Shown one piece after another: positions 36,501 to 46,865 of a stretch of DNA of 64,000 nucleotides. A program made the position numbers and the translations under genes. The stretch comes from Hsuehochloa calcarea (taxonomy: Eukaryota > Streptophyta > Magnoliopsida > Poales > Poaceae). The stretch is taken from NCBI GenBank assembly GCA_036346395.1, contig CM070594.1:14293385-14357384 (forward strand), given 5' to 3'. The notes beneath the pieces were generated by a model. That model saw nothing but the letters and a program-made list of their open reading frames with translations, was not told where the DNA came from and did no database searches. How positions within the stretch are numbered: the first letter of the stretch is position 1; each line of letters opens with the position of its first letter.

Positions 36501-39500
36501 GAATCATTGGCATACTGCTCCTCCAAAAGTTGTGCTCACACAGCTCAGACCACTGTAGTCTTTCAGCTGGGTCCTTCATGAGTAAGCAATTGATCAGATT
36601 TTGAAAGGATCTTGACGGGTTATCAGGCAAAGGTGGTGTAGGATCTGAAAGTATAGATTTGACCAACTGGGTAAATTCACTACCCACGAAAGGGGGGCTT
36701 CCAGCATAGCATTCGTACAACACACAACCAAGTGCCCAGAAATCAGAAGCATATGAGTGGACTCCTCCCTCTCGAAATAACTCAGGAGCCATATAGCATG
36801 GTGTTCCCCTCATAGGTTGTGGCACCTACAAGGCAGCAGGAATTCAAGCTGGGAAAAAAAATCATCAAATGCAGATGAAAACAAGAGGAAATGAATCGCT
36901 GTAAGAAAAAGGAAATGGAAGCTCACATCTCCAGGACGAGTCTTCTCGATGTCTTTTAAACGCCTTGCTAATCCAAAGTCGCACAGCTAGAACAATAAGG
37001 AAAAAGAATACTGTTAATTCCAAGCTATTGTCTCCTGCTTTGCAATTACTGTATTAATTCTTTTGGAGTGGTCCAGTAAGTACCTTCATGCATCCAAATT
37101 CATCGAGCAAAACGTTTGATGGTTTCAGATCACAATATATAATTCCTTGTGAATGCAAGAACCTAGTGCCCAACATGTTTTCGATAAATCAAATTTCCAC
37201 AAAACAACAGAAATAATGAAACAAGGTTGCCAAAGAAACTTTACTGAAGAGCTTTGGCAAGATAATAAGCCAGGTCCTGTATAGAATTTTCAGGTAGCTT
37301 CTTATCCTGCATGAAAACATATACCTAGGATGAGACGATACATAAAGGCAAGGAAAACAGTAAATTGGGTAGCATTTGTCTTCACCAATGTAACATATAA
37401 TGAAAATTCTGCATATCTACTTGTGCAATGGATCCTGACAAGTACCAAAAAAACTACATGGGCCACACCACCACGCTTATTAAGACATGTTGTCTAGGCT
37501 GACATGCAAATACCAGTAAACATTATTGCGAGGCCACAGCCGCCACATTTATTAACACATGTTGTCTAGGCTGACATGCAAATACCAGTAAACAGGCTGC
37601 AACAGCCTTGTGCATCTTCTGAGCACGGTAAAGGTTAAACCAATTCTACTTAAAAAAACAACAATGGAGCTCAACATGCAGAAAAGTATTTCCAGAAATT
37701 ATTAGATGATGTTTATCATGAGGAATTTTTGCATTGTTAACAAAGGCAGCATATAAATAGATGGCCCTTAGAGCTTGATCATAACAGTAACACTAATATT
37801 ACAGTAGTGAGAACAATAAACAACATTAGCAGGATATGAAGTAAATATAGTACTCCCTCCGGTCACAAAAGACAAAAGAGTGACGTTTTGGACATTGACA
37901 TGGTTCCGAAAACATAACTTAGACCATTATTTATATTCTAATATACGAATCTACACATATCATTTTCATAGTTCCTATCTAAATATTCATGGAGATATCG
38001 ATTGTCAAAGTTTAGGAAGTTTAACTGCACGAATCCCAAAGAGGAAGTATTTCTTAGAATAGAAAATTCTGCAGAGTGCAGATTGGGTTTTCAGAACCCT
38101 ATGATCAGTCTTTTCGAGAATTAATGCATAGCAGCACTCCAATGCACCATCTTGTAGCAGTTCAAGCACAAGTGAAACTAAAGTTCATACGTCAACGTAC
38201 TAACATAAAGTACTAAAATATTGGATGGGAAAGGTAGGAACTAGATCATAAAAGCAGCCAGTTCAGGCCGATCGTACTTCAATGTAATGACACATAGATA
38301 GCCAGATATATGGATGATTGTTTATCATTTTGTCAAGCCAAAGTGTGTTGAACTGTTGCTTTTTATCATTCACAATTTTAAATTGTCAGTTTGACTATTG
38401 TTTCTTCCAGTGTACCCGACTGTAAATAGCAAAAGTAAACAAATTTTACAAATCATTTTTTCCTCTTTGCGAGAGCAATACGCAAGCTATCCTGTAAAAT
38501 TTCATGTGGAATTTACCTAGAAGCTAATGGAAACAAGAATTTTATTGTACTTCTATCTAAAACACATCTACAATACTACCATATCTTTCATCTTCCCCTA
38601 TAATTTAACATGCAATAATCTTTTCAACTGACACTTAATTCTCTAACATATCTGCATGTGAGGCCAAACTTGTTAATTGACCAAATTAGTTACGAAAGTA
38701 TACAAGTAAATGGCATGCTTTGTATTTCCTTCTTCAAACTAGAGAAATGCACACAGTACTTAAACGGACAAGCAAGATACCTGCTCAAGCAAGCCCTTTA
38801 GGTCTCCACCAACACAGTACTCCAATACTAACCAAAAATGTGCTGAGGCTTCATACCTGGGAAGACAAGTACAACATGATTATGGTTTGCATTAGGATAG
38901 CCAAATGTTAAGTGAACAAGGATAATCTCAACAAGACTAGCAAACTACTTGCCATTGTTACACTGCCAGATCAGCCAAGCTGAGGTACTGGATCAATAAG
39001 AGATCAAGAGTCCATAAGAAACTTACCAAGAGTAAAATTTCAGGACATTCGCATGATCTAAAGAATGAAGCATCCGAACCTGCAAAGGTAAGTTCAAAAG
39101 CATCATTAGCACAAAGGAACAAAAAGTAACTAAACTACTAAATAGATACAAGCATTTCTCAAGCTCGTGAAAAAATAATCTAAGCACGCTTCCTGAAATA
39201 TGTTTACAATCTAAAACTAACACACTTAAGATTGATCCTCTATCCAGTAGCATGTTATCTACCTTGTTGGCCTTCACTCTTAAGCAATTTGTCGAAGAGA
39301 TGAAGACACATCCAAGAGTAAAACAGGTACCACAGTGGGGAAAATTAACAAAAAGTATTTATATTCCCGACCTAATAGCATAGCATTTTGTCTATGGTAT
39401 CCAAGTCAAACAGCATTGTTATTAGCAAGTGCGAAATGCAAGTGTGTAAGTTGTCTTCCTTATCACGTCTCCTTAATTGGCTATGAGAAACAAACCCGTA

Positions 39501-40194
39501 CGCAAAATTATCATGAAGTTAACGTTCACAAGCACCTCAAAATAACCTTGCATGATGCTTTGTCCCAGGAGATAAACAGTGGCTTATTATTATCTGAGTC
39601 ACAGATACATTTGGCATGGAGTAATTTCCCCTTCAAACCTCATCCCTCATTACCTCCTCAAGCGAACACTAACCAGAAACCAGAAATGCTTCCCGCGCTG
39701 AAAACAACAATTAACCGAACCCGGGCATCTATATTCTAAACAGCCTAAACCCAAAGCAACTGTGGATTTATCAAATCAATAATGGGAATCGCGACATACG
39801 CGCACTATAGCACGTGGACACCCAGTTCCTAGCCCAATGAAAACACAGGGCAACCTTCGATTCAAAATATCCCAAAAATTGCTGCGGCCTATAGAAGATT
39901 CCGGAAGCGGGGAGACGCCGGCTCACCTCGTTTAGGACCTTGGAGCGCTGCGACTTGTCGACGCTCTTGACGGCGAAGTACTCGATGGTCTTCTTCTTCC
40001 GCCCCTTGTACACCGTCTTCCGCACCACCACCCAAAAAAACACCCCAAAATAATCAGAAATCTCTCGCTTCTGAGCCCGGGCCGGGCGGATCCGAGGCGG
40101 GAGGAGGGAGCGAAACCCACGGAAAGGGGAGGAGGTGGAGGGTTACCGAGTGCTTGCCGCGGCCGATGGCCTCGTAGACGTGGAAGTTGTTCAT
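18523..40194 (-). CDS. RUK: RUNKEL, plant ULK4-type kinase-like protein
   Basis: Ten exons, all with GT-AG introns: 40194-40147, 40016-39927, 39079-39027, 38856-38781, 37306-37245, 37162-37084, 36986-36927, 36825-35251, 20723-19854, 19641-18523; about 1343 residues, close to the roughly 1.37-kb-codon Arabidopsis protein. The start is ATG MNNFHVYEAIGRGKHS. Kinase domain about 4-257: glycine loop IGRGKHSTV, Lys33 (AVK), Glu46, catalytic loop YCDLKPSN (Asp121, Asn126; YCD instead of HRD), DFG at 139-141, GTPCYMAPE at 163-171. An acidic low-complexity linker follows, then ARM/HEAT-like helices from about 560 to the end. Family knowledge: RUNKEL associates with mitotic and phragmoplast microtubules and is needed for cell-plate expansion in cytokinesis; animal ULK4 is the relative. 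Intron 8 (35250-20724) is about 14.5 kb and full of transposons. Confidence 0.93.
21195..21306. repeat. Left terminal direct repeat of the intron 8 insertion
   Basis: Aligns with 34725-34811: both read TTGGAATGAACC near their start and end ATATACATATCTAACA. The left one starts TCTTGG where the right one has TGTTGG. It is preceded by ATTTC; the right repeat is followed by ATTTT, a plausible 5-bp target duplication with one mismatch. Length 112 bp, in the range of TRIM-type LTRs. Confidence 0.6.
21325..22796. other. Copia-associated LTR-like segments around a GC-rich insert
   Basis: Two degenerate direct repeats (about 21355-21470 and 22625-22735; shared motifs ctcaagtt, gtcggac, aataaataaag, gtgacac) flank a GC-rich core (21480-22280) whose right side is extremely purine-rich. 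They sit next to the 3' end of the minus-strand copia pol, where its 3' LTR is expected, so they may be LTR parts. The GC-rich core resembles the first exon or 5' UTR of a grass gene but gives only low-complexity frames. Confidence 0.35.
22797..25200 (-). pseudogene. Ty1/copia pol fragment, copy A
   Basis: Minus-strand pieces in pol order: integrase end (25018-24764, ERKHRHLLKTAHFLMIASFV), linker (24601-24197, GYRCYDSVARRMRISWDVTF), RT core (23851-23612, LLYMDDMIITRDY) and RNase H C-terminus (23120-22797, VVSRSSAETEL then HELTKYIGVDASYMRS). These are diagnostic of Ty1/copia. Frames are broken repeatedly and a 43-bp segment present in copy C is missing near 24300. Gag, protease and most of integrase are absent. 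Transcription would run parallel to RUK. Confidence 0.85.
25201..26549 (+). pseudogene. hAT-like transposase fragment with BED finger, copy 1
   Basis: A 3' splice-like TAATGCAG (about 25400) precedes a frame starting at 25445: MYDPKTDPKQARSNDPR, a stop in place of the expected Trp, then KYGFWPVIGNRDLVQCLLCD and IKRFKEHLASGFGDVKK. The C-x2-C and His of a BED-type zinc finger are visible, as in plant hAT transposases. An acidic tail follows and the frame ends at 25813. The catalytic hAT dimerisation region is absent. The non-coding tail continues to about 26549 and is shared by three blocks. Confidence 0.6.
26550..27997 (+). pseudogene. Ty1/copia integrase-linker fragment (element B)
   Basis: Plus strand, GC-rich. 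Scattered frames show an integrase end (AVNHLRLL, ELNHAGKL-like and KAYRAS pieces, about 27250-27430) and a linker with GRPMTADF and PTPHYPSFDRHTHNEEQ. The first 300 bp are a diverged copy of 33717-34000. Many small indels, often where CAG/CTG would be expected, break the frame, so the single long open frame here (26977-28065) is composite. It is interrupted at 27998 by hAT-related sequence and resumes at about 29265. Confidence 0.55.
27998..28563 (+). repeat. hAT-like module tail, copy 2 (partial)
   Basis: Starts TACGTTGGTTATGTCGTGCT, matching 25982 and 33117 onward, and runs through the same tail to about 28563. The BED-finger exon is missing. Inserted within the plus-strand copia element or joined to it by rearrangement. 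Confidence 0.8.
28564..29264 (+). repeat. GC-rich module, second copy
   Basis: Aligns with 26570-26720 and 33717-34210 (shared motif gatccgccaacctctagagc at 28880 and 34040). From about 29100 it grades into a copia linker-like stretch also seen near 27480 (ggcaagatggtggatgacgg). No intact gene. Confidence 0.55.
29265..29956 (+). pseudogene. Ty1/copia RT end, RNase H and polypurine tract (element B)
   Basis: In order: IRYLVHTRPDLAFAIGSSAG, AVVKRILRYVAGTSDYGLHY, a DIDTSKSTSGTLYFLG piece, SSVEA, then VDSKSALALAKNPVFHERSK and RVRYHFIK, ending LDF. This is the RT C-terminus plus the RNase H domain of a Ty1/copia element with two or three frameshifts. A purine tract (TTAGGGGGAGAA, 29946-29956) lies directly before the LTR. 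Tandem CAG-type indels again account for the breaks. Confidence 0.8.
29957..30327 (+). mobile_element. 3' LTR of copia element B
   Basis: Starts TGATGGAGAAGTC right after the polypurine tract and ends CACCAACA, about 371 bp. It has three to four copies of a roughly 50-bp motif (catcttga...cataggg...ctttaaggac) in the presumed U3 at 29995-30165, a TATA-like CTATAAATATG near 30202 and AATAAA-like sequence near 30255. The 5' LTR is not found. Confidence 0.65.
30348..32295 (-). pseudogene. Ty1/copia pol fragment, copy C
   Basis: Second copy of the element at 22797-25200, beginning at the position equivalent to about 23278, so RNase H is missing. It keeps the integrase end (32290-31888), linker (31723-31298) and RT with LLYMDDMIITRDY (about 30790-30682). 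Its frames are longer than those of copy A; it retains CAG/CTG triplets and a 43-bp segment lost from copy A. No catalytic core is complete. Confidence 0.85.
32296..33716 (+). pseudogene. hAT-like transposase fragment with BED finger, copy 3
   Basis: Nearly identical to 25201-26549, including the in-frame stop just after SNDPR (start 32575), the QCLLC finger half and the end of the frame at 32946. Because the stop is shared with copy 1, the exon was already dead before the block was duplicated. Confidence 0.6.
33717..34724 (+). other. GC-rich non-coding tail ending in a purine tract
   Basis: Highly GC-rich, with repeated 'ggagcagaggaagcagggg' type motifs (34220-34370) and no credible gene. 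The last 30 bp before the right terminal repeat are purine-rich (aaaggaaaaggattgggaga), resembling a polypurine tract. Diverged copies occur at 26570-26900 and 28564-29050. It may be the original interior of the TRIM-like element. Confidence 0.45.
34725..34811. repeat. Right terminal direct repeat of the intron 8 insertion
   Basis: TGTTGGAATGAACC ... ATATACATATCTAACA, 87 bp, with LTR-type TG/CA ends. Partner of 21195-21306. Followed by ATTTT, a possible target duplication with ATTTC at 21190-21194. Confidence 0.6.
37462..37595. repeat. Tandem duplication in RUK intron 4
   Basis: Two copies of a roughly 60-bp unit containing catgttgtctaggctgacat and tgcaaataccagtaaac, separated by about 12 bp. 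Non-coding, in the 1474-bp intron 4. Confidence 0.7.
37853..38047. mobile_element. Stowaway-like MITE in RUK intron 4
   Basis: Begins CTCCCTCCGGTCACAAAAG, the typical Stowaway (Tc1/mariner) terminus, and ends in GAGGAAG, a diverged inverse terminus; TA flanks both sides. About 195 bp, AT-rich interior. Common in grass introns. Confidence 0.65.
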
Positions 40195-41788
40195 GGCGGA
40201 GCAGAAGCAGGAGGAGGAGGAGGGGCTCCTCCTCTCGTCACTGGCTAGGGTTAGGGTTTGGGATTTGAGGCGGGGGAGCGGAGGAGAAGGGGGAGGAAGG
40301 AAGACGAGATGGGGAGTGGGAGCAGAGAGTGAGCGGGATTTCGGTTTGAGATGGGCGCTCTCGGCTAGTTTTGGAGTTTGGGGCTTTCGGTTTTGGAGGA
40401 GGCGCTCCTGCTGATTTTATTTATTTTTCCCCCCTCAAAATACGGTGATTCATATAATCAAATGTAATCCTAAACCACCCAATGAACATCTGTTCTATCT
40501 TACACACGCATTAAGCAAAACGTATATATACAAGCTCGTAAAGAAATTAAATTGGACATAAATATTCACGTTTAATAGTGTTGTTTCCTGTCCAACATGG
40601 GTAAAAATAAAATAGATAAGACATCTAGGATGTAAGAACATTTTGGTGATGATATTCTTGGTAAATGTGCCAGTAGAATTTTTTAGGAAGATATTTTTTA
40701 CTACTCTTTTCAAATTTGCTTATGCATTGCAAGTTGCGATGGATCTCAAAGAAACGATGTCAATATCTTGGAAAATGAGTAGTAAAAGAGGGACAACTAA
40801 TGTTGCACACCTCGTGCAAAGCAACAAAACCAGGCCAATATCACCCAAAAAAATTATAATATCTAAGCTAGTTATGATCCACACTATTAAAATAATTTCA
40901 GTCAAGTGATACTTCTTTAAACCCTCGGTTGTTCTTCTATTATTCTTCTATTCAACTTGATGTTCATTTGTATTAACACAACCATGATATAAAGGCAAGT
41001 CAAGAGCCAAAGCTTTAATACAAATATACAAGATGAAATTATCTACTCATATTTATTGTTTCCCTAACAAGGATGCCAAGTACATCAATAGCATGTATTA
41101 AAAGTAACACAACTTTTAGGATAGTTTCACAGTTTGATAACTACATAAGTCCCAAAAACAACAAAAGTAACACAACTTTCAGAATAGTTTCATAGTTTGA
41201 TAACAATATAAGTCTCCATTTAGCTCAATTGAGTTGTACCGGTTAACAGAAACGTTAACCATTTCGCACTAACTACCAAGCACGTGATATTTCAGTTAAT
41301 TATTTTTCTGAAGAAAAAAATAGTATATCAGAGTTAGCAAACTGGGTGGTTTCTACAACTCCCGTTCACAGTTGACAAACATATAGAGGGTCATATTCCA
41401 CAAGAGCCCACACCAAAAAGCTACTCCTACATCTTGGCAACTGGCAAGCAACTCCTTAGACACCTGTGAAGCAAACAATTCCATCAGTAAAGCATATTTT
41501 GACTACTCAACGGTGCAAAAGTCATTGCTAATGATTTTCAGGTAGTTCAAAGTTCAAAAAGTAAGCATCAACTTCGCCATTATGAAACTTATGGTTGAAT
41601 CTATGAAGTTCGATCATTGTAGCATTTTTTTGAAAAATTATTATAGCAATATTAGATAAAACTAACATTAGGAAGAGGGAAACCTGCACTATAAGAACAA
41701 TTTGTATTGGTATACCTTCAATTCCTATTATTAGATTGTGACCAAGAATATGTTAAATGGCAATATCTTAGTACGAACAAAATATTTA
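40195..41788 (-). promoter_or_regulatory. RUK 5' UTR, promoter and upstream sequence
   Basis: The first 200 bp upstream of the RUK ATG are purine-rich on the plus strand (CT-rich on the sense strand), usual for grass 5' UTRs. A TATA-like TATATATAC lies at about 40522-40531, roughly 330 bp from the ATG. From 40440 to 41788 I see only AT-rich intergenic sequence without a gene. A 50-bp-class repeat (aaaagtaacacaacttt) occurs at 41100 and 41165. The promoter call is tentative. Confidence 0.4.
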
Positions 41789-42094
41789 GGGGTTATTTGG
41801 TTCATAACTCTAATGAATCAAGCTAAAATTTGGCATAGTCAAAAGTTAGCAAAGCCAAAATTTGGCAAAATGAACGTTGTTTGGATTGCGACCAAGCCAT
41901 ATTTTGGCATTACCAAAATTTTGGTGAGCGATTTCCTCACCCTCGGATTGCCACGTGTGACATTGAATTTTGTTGCCATCATCAAATTTTTGTTGGCATT
42001 ATCAAATATTAGTAGTAAATCAAATGATAGCCAATATCCATTAATATTACCAAAATTTAGTTTGATTCACATTGGTAATAAACCAAACATGCCC
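41789..42094. mobile_element. Tourist MITE, complete, with TTA target duplication
   Basis: Starts GGGGTTATTTGGTT and ends AACCAAACATGCCC, matching inverted termini. TTA at 41786-41788 and 42095-42097 is the PIF/Harbinger 3-bp target duplication. 306 bp, non-coding; the interior repeats 'ccaaaattttgg'-like motifs. Confidence 0.85.
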
Positions 42095-42499
42095 TTACTG
42101 ATCAAATGTACTCCTCTTGTTCAACTCCTTAGAATGAACAGAATTTGTCAAATGGAAAAAATGATCGAATACCTCCATCAGAGGTGACAACTGAACCAGA
42201 AAGCTCATTCTTATCCAGTGACAGGGAGTACAAACATATATTTGGTTCCTACTTCCTAGGCATCCTTTTGGCGATTCCACTTGATTTTCTTAACAAAATT
42301 GCATTTGTGGCTAGCTACAGATACAAAGTTAGACTAAAAATAGAGAAATATATCCCTAGAAAATTTTCTAGCAACAGCCTGACAGGCTAGCACTATAAAA
42401 AATTGTCTATAAAACTAAGTAATTGCAGGCAATAGGATAAGTAGTAGCATAACATTGAATAAGACAATGCTCTTCTAGTTTTGTACATGTACTTAGATA
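42095..42499. other. Intergenic sequence between Tourist MITE and CACTA
   Basis: About 400 bp of AT-rich DNA; no gene or element recognised. Confidence 0.4.
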
Positions 42500-42790
42500 C
42501 ACTACTATAAAACAGGCAATAGAAGACGCCTTATCACAGAACCGTATATGATAAAATTATCACAGACAGTTCTTCGTTAACCGTATGTGATGTGGACGTA
42601 TCACAGACGGTTCTTGTACAGGCAATAGAAGACGCTTTATCACAGAACCGTCTGTGATAAAATTATCACAGACAGTTCTTCGTTAACCGTATGTGATGTG
42701 GACGTATCACAGACGGTTCTTTACAAGAACCGTCTGTGATAGGCATATCACAGACGGTTCTTGTAAAGAACCGTCTGTGATATACTACCA
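42500..42790 (+). mobile_element. CACTA transposon 5' terminus and subterminal repeats
   Basis: Starts CACTACTATAAAACAGGC, a CACTA-type terminus, followed by many copies of TCACAGACGGTTCTT and its complement, the presumed transposase-binding subterminal motif of grass CACTA elements. A 106-bp unit is tandemly duplicated (42513 and 42619). At 42705-42782 two perfect 37-bp inverted arms are separated by 4 bp, and each arm is itself a 17-bp-stem hairpin. The 3' terminus could not be found. Confidence 0.85.
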
Positions 42791-42836
42791 CTATAAATAG
42801 ATGCTCCCGACAGGCCCCCCTGCCCATTCCATTTGA

Positions 42837-43066
42837 GGCGCCGCCACCTTGCTGCTTGCTTCCTCCTCCCCATTAGCCACCCTGCTGCTGCCTCCTCCCC
42901 CGTTGCGCCACCCTGCTGCTGCTACCTCCTCCCCCGTTATGCCACCCTGCTGTTGTTGCCTCCTTCCATGCACATTGCTGCCCATTCTGTTTTGATCTGT
43001 CACCCCTGCTTCCTCCTTCCCTATTGCGGCACCTCTGCTGCCTCCTCCCACATTGCGCCACCTTAG
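42837..43066 (+). repeat. Imperfect GC-rich tandem repeat in CACTA leader
   Basis: Roughly 35-40-bp units built on 'gccaccctgctgctg' and 'cctcctccccc' occur about six times between the subterminal repeats and the transposase. Possibly the transposase 5' UTR. Confidence 0.55.
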
Positions 43067-43250
43067 AGAGAAGAGTAACGATCTGTAACCCTTTATTTTT
43101 GCTCTAGACTAATCACTAATGTGTAACGATCTGTAACCCTTTATATTTGCTCTATACTAATCACTAATGTGTTTGGTCATTATGAATGGTACTTGCGGTT
43201 TATTAATATAATTTAACACTAATTAATTTGTTACATGTGTATATGTGTAG

Positions 43251-46200
43251 ATGGACCGAAACTAGATGTACATTAAGAACCGTGTGAGTGAAGAGTATAT
43301 TAATGGCGTGTTTGCTTTTAGAAGAGCCGCCGAGCAGGATATGTTGAAGAAGGAGATAAAATTTATGTATTGTCCATGCATTGATTGCGGTAATATGAAA
43401 ATATTTAACAACCCGTGCGGATCGAAGCTCACTTAATCTGAAGGGTTTCAAAAAGGATATACATGTTGGAGCGATCCACGGTGAAGAGCATATTATATCC
43501 GTAAGTCAATGTGACGACATCGCCGAGGAAGTCAACGATATGCGGGGTATGGAATGTGCTTTTGATGAGGATAGATCGCATGATGACAATCGGATCGGAT
43601 GCTACGCGATGCGAGAAGGAACTACGGTGAGAGAGTTTTGTAAATTCGAGGGCTTAATGGAGGACTCGGAAACCTTTGTTCCTGGGGCCGCAAGCGGAAT
43701 ACACAAGGTTGTCAACCGTGCTTGAGCAGTGAAATTGAAGGCAAGCAATGGTTGGTCCAATAAGAGTTTTACGGCGTTATTAGGTCTCTTAGCTGACATC
43801 CTTCCGGAGGAAAACGTGTTGCCCAGCACGACCTACCAAGCTAAGAAGGTTCTTTGTCCATTGGGAATGGAAGTAGAAAGAATACATGCATGTCCGAACG
43901 ATTGTATCATCTACCATAAAGAGTATGCAGACATGCATGTATGTCCCGTGTGCAAAGTATCCCGATACAAACGTAAGAATATTGCTAAGGCGAAGCAAGG
44001 ACCTCCTGCTAAGATGTTGTAGTATCTGCCTATGATCCCACATTTGAAGCGTTTATTTACGAACCGAAAGGAGGCAAGATTGATGCGTTGGCACTCGGAG
44101 GAGCGTAAGAAAGATGGGAAGCTCAGACACCCTGCTGATTACGCGGATGGAGAAACTTGATCGGAACTTGAAGAGTTCGGTCTGGAATCGAGGAACATAA
44201 GGTTAGGGTTGAGTATAGACAGAATGAATCCTTTCGGTAACATGAGCAGCCGACATAGCACCTGGCCCGTGAATCTATGTATGTACAACCTTCCTCCTTG
44301 GCTGTGTATGAAGTGGAAATACATTTTGATGTTACTACTTATCCAAGGGCGAAGCAACACAGGGAGCGATATTGATGTGTACCTAGCACCATTCTTTGGA
44401 AGATCTTGTGACACTTTGGAACGAGGGGGTACAAGTATGGGGTGCGTACAAACGAGAGAACTTCACTTTACGCGCCATGTTATTCTGCACCATCAATGAT
44501 TTTCCTACCCTTGGTAACATGTCGGGGTTCAGTACAAAAGGAGCCAAAGCCTGTCCGCACTGCTTAGATGGTACCGAGAGTGTATGGCTGAACAACTAGC
44601 GCAAAACTGTGTATATGCATCACCGTAGGTTCCTTCCCAGGATTCACCCATACCGCAAGATGAAGAAACAATTCGACGTAAATAAGGAGGACGGTTCAGC
44701 TCCAAGGGCTTTTAGAGGGAAAGAGGTCTATGATATGGTTAAGGATATCGATGTTGTGCTTGGAAAGGGACGTAAATTAAGGACCCCTCAGAAAAACATC
44801 TGGAAGAAGCGGTCAATTTTTGGGACTTGCCTTATTACGAGCACTTAGAAGTTCGCCACTGCATCGACGTCATGCACATAGAGAAAAATGTATGTGATAG
44901 CTTGATTGGTCTCTTACTGAACATTAGTGGCAAAACGAAAGATGGTGTTAACGCGCGGCGTGACTTGGTTGATATGAACATAAGAACCGAGTTAGCACCG
45001 AAAGAGACCGATAAAGGATGAACGTACATTCCCCCAGCTTGCTACACTTTTTCCAAGGCCCAGAGAAATGAACTGTGTCAAAGCTTGCATGGTGTGAAAG
45101 TTTCGTTCGGTTACTCCGCCAATATTAAGAAACTTGTTTCCATGAAAGATTTGAAATTAATTGGTATGAAGTCTCATGATTGTCATGTGCTGATGACACA
45201 AATGCTTCCTGTTGCAATTAGGAGTATCTTGCCGAACAAGATCCGAGTGGCAATCTTTAGGCTGTGTTATTTCTTTAACTCAATTGCTCAGAAGGTCATC
45301 GATCCCGAAGGACTCGACGCTCTGCAGGCCGAGGTGGTGACGACTCTATGTCATCTTGAGATGTATTTCCCTCCGTCATTTTTTGATATCATGGTCCATC
45401 TCATTGTTCACCTTGTGAAAGAGATAAAGATATGTGGTCCTGTGTTCCTACGTCATATGTACCCTTTCGAGAGATACATGGGAATTCTGAAGTCCTACGT
45501 ACGGAATCGATCTCGTGAGAGGCGATCATCGAAGGTTATGCAACCGAAGAGGTTATTGAGTTCTGCGTCGACTACATGGCTCAGGTGGAACCGATAGGTG
45601 TTCCTCTATCTCGTCACGAGGGGAGACTAGAGGGTATCGGGACCATAGGAAGGAAAGCAATCACTCCCGATCTAGATACATACGTGCAGGCTCATTTCAC
45701 GGTCTTGCAACACATGACCCAAGTGTCCCTGTACATCGACGAGCACAAAGACATGGTACGCCAACAGAATCCAGACCGGTCGGAGGTTTGGATAACGAGA
45801 GAGCACAACCGTCGGTTCAACGAATGGTTAAAGATGCGATTCACTGGGAGGTCATCAAGTGATGAAACGCTGCTATGGTTGGCCAAAGGGCCAAAATTTA
45901 CAATTGTGACATGGCAAGGATACGACATAAATGGGTACACGTTTTATCTGGCACGGGATAGGAAGAGCGCTGATCCGAGCAGCGGTGTCCGCATAGATGC
46001 ATTTCACGAGGGTTCAATACTGCGGGGGCATGCGGGTTGAACTCGTACTATGGGTTCGTAGAGGAGATTTGGGAGCTCGACTATGTACTTTTCAAGATCC
46101 CCCTGTTTCGATGTCATTGGGTTAAACTTCCGTAGGGCGTGGAGGTCGACAAGTACGGCGTCACTACTGTGGACCTCAAACGTGTCGGATACAAGGACGA

Positions 46201-46447
46201 ATCATTCATACTCACTAAGCAAGTTGTTCAAGTTTTTTATGTAACGGACCCTGCAAATAAGAACCACCATATAGTTCTTCATGGGAAAAGAAGGATTGTT
46301 GGAGTTGAGAATGCCGTGGATGAGGAAGAGTACAATCAATTTAACGAGTTGCCTCCTTTCGGAGACGGCATCAGACTGGAGGAAGAACCCAGTGAGGAAG
46401 CTAGCTATATGCGCGTTGATCATCATGAAGGACTATATTTCAATTAA
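43251..46447 (+). pseudogene. CACTA (En/Spm) Tnp2-type transposase, decayed
   Basis: Successive frames show the transposase-associated N-terminus (EEYINGVFAFRR, CPCIDCGN; 43265-43440), the Tnp2 core (CMKWKYILMLLLIQGR, IDVYLAPFF, then after a frameshift LWNEGVQVWGAYKRENFTLR and AMLFCTINDFPTLGN; 44290-44560), a DUF4218 region (GMKSHDCHVLMTQMLPVA, FPPSFFDIMVHL, MYPFERYMGILKSYVRNRSR; 45160-45520) and DUF4216 (VLFKIPLFRCHWVK then VDLKRVGYKDESFILTKQ; 46085-46270). The family cuts and pastes CACTA elements in the nucleus. Codon 5 is a stop (TAG for the expected Trp), and more stops (46134) and frameshifts follow, so it is a pseudogene in the present sequence. Confidence 0.9.
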
Positions 46448-46734
46448 GCATGTATTCTATTGTAATGTGATGTCAATGTGGAATTGTCATGTATTATGGA
46501 CTTGTCATCTCTAATGTTGATGTTAATGCACACAAATGGAAAAATGTGTGTTGTCATTTGAGCAAAGTTAAAAGTGCATTGCTTCTGTGGCCTGGCGGTC
46601 TGACCGGTGCTAAATCGGTCAAACTGCCATGTGTTCGTGGTCAGACCAGACCGGCCACCCTTGGCGGTGTGACCGATTTGGCGGCGGTCGGACCGACAAT
46701 TAGTTGGTGATTCATTTGTGCACATCACAAACGG

Positions 46735-46865
46735 TTCTTTAATGGAACCGTCTGTGATTACTCACATCACAGACGGTTCCTTTAAGTAACCATCGGTGAT
46801 GTTAGGGTTATCACAGACGGTTATTTAATGTAACCGTCTGTGATAACTATCTGTGATCTTAGAGT
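46735..46865 (+). repeat. CACTA subterminal repeat array, internal copy 1
   Basis: Alternating TCACAGACGGTT and AACCGTCTGTGAT motifs; matches 52135-52292 except for a roughly 30-bp deletion near 46850. After 46865 the two copies diverge. Confidence 0.8.
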
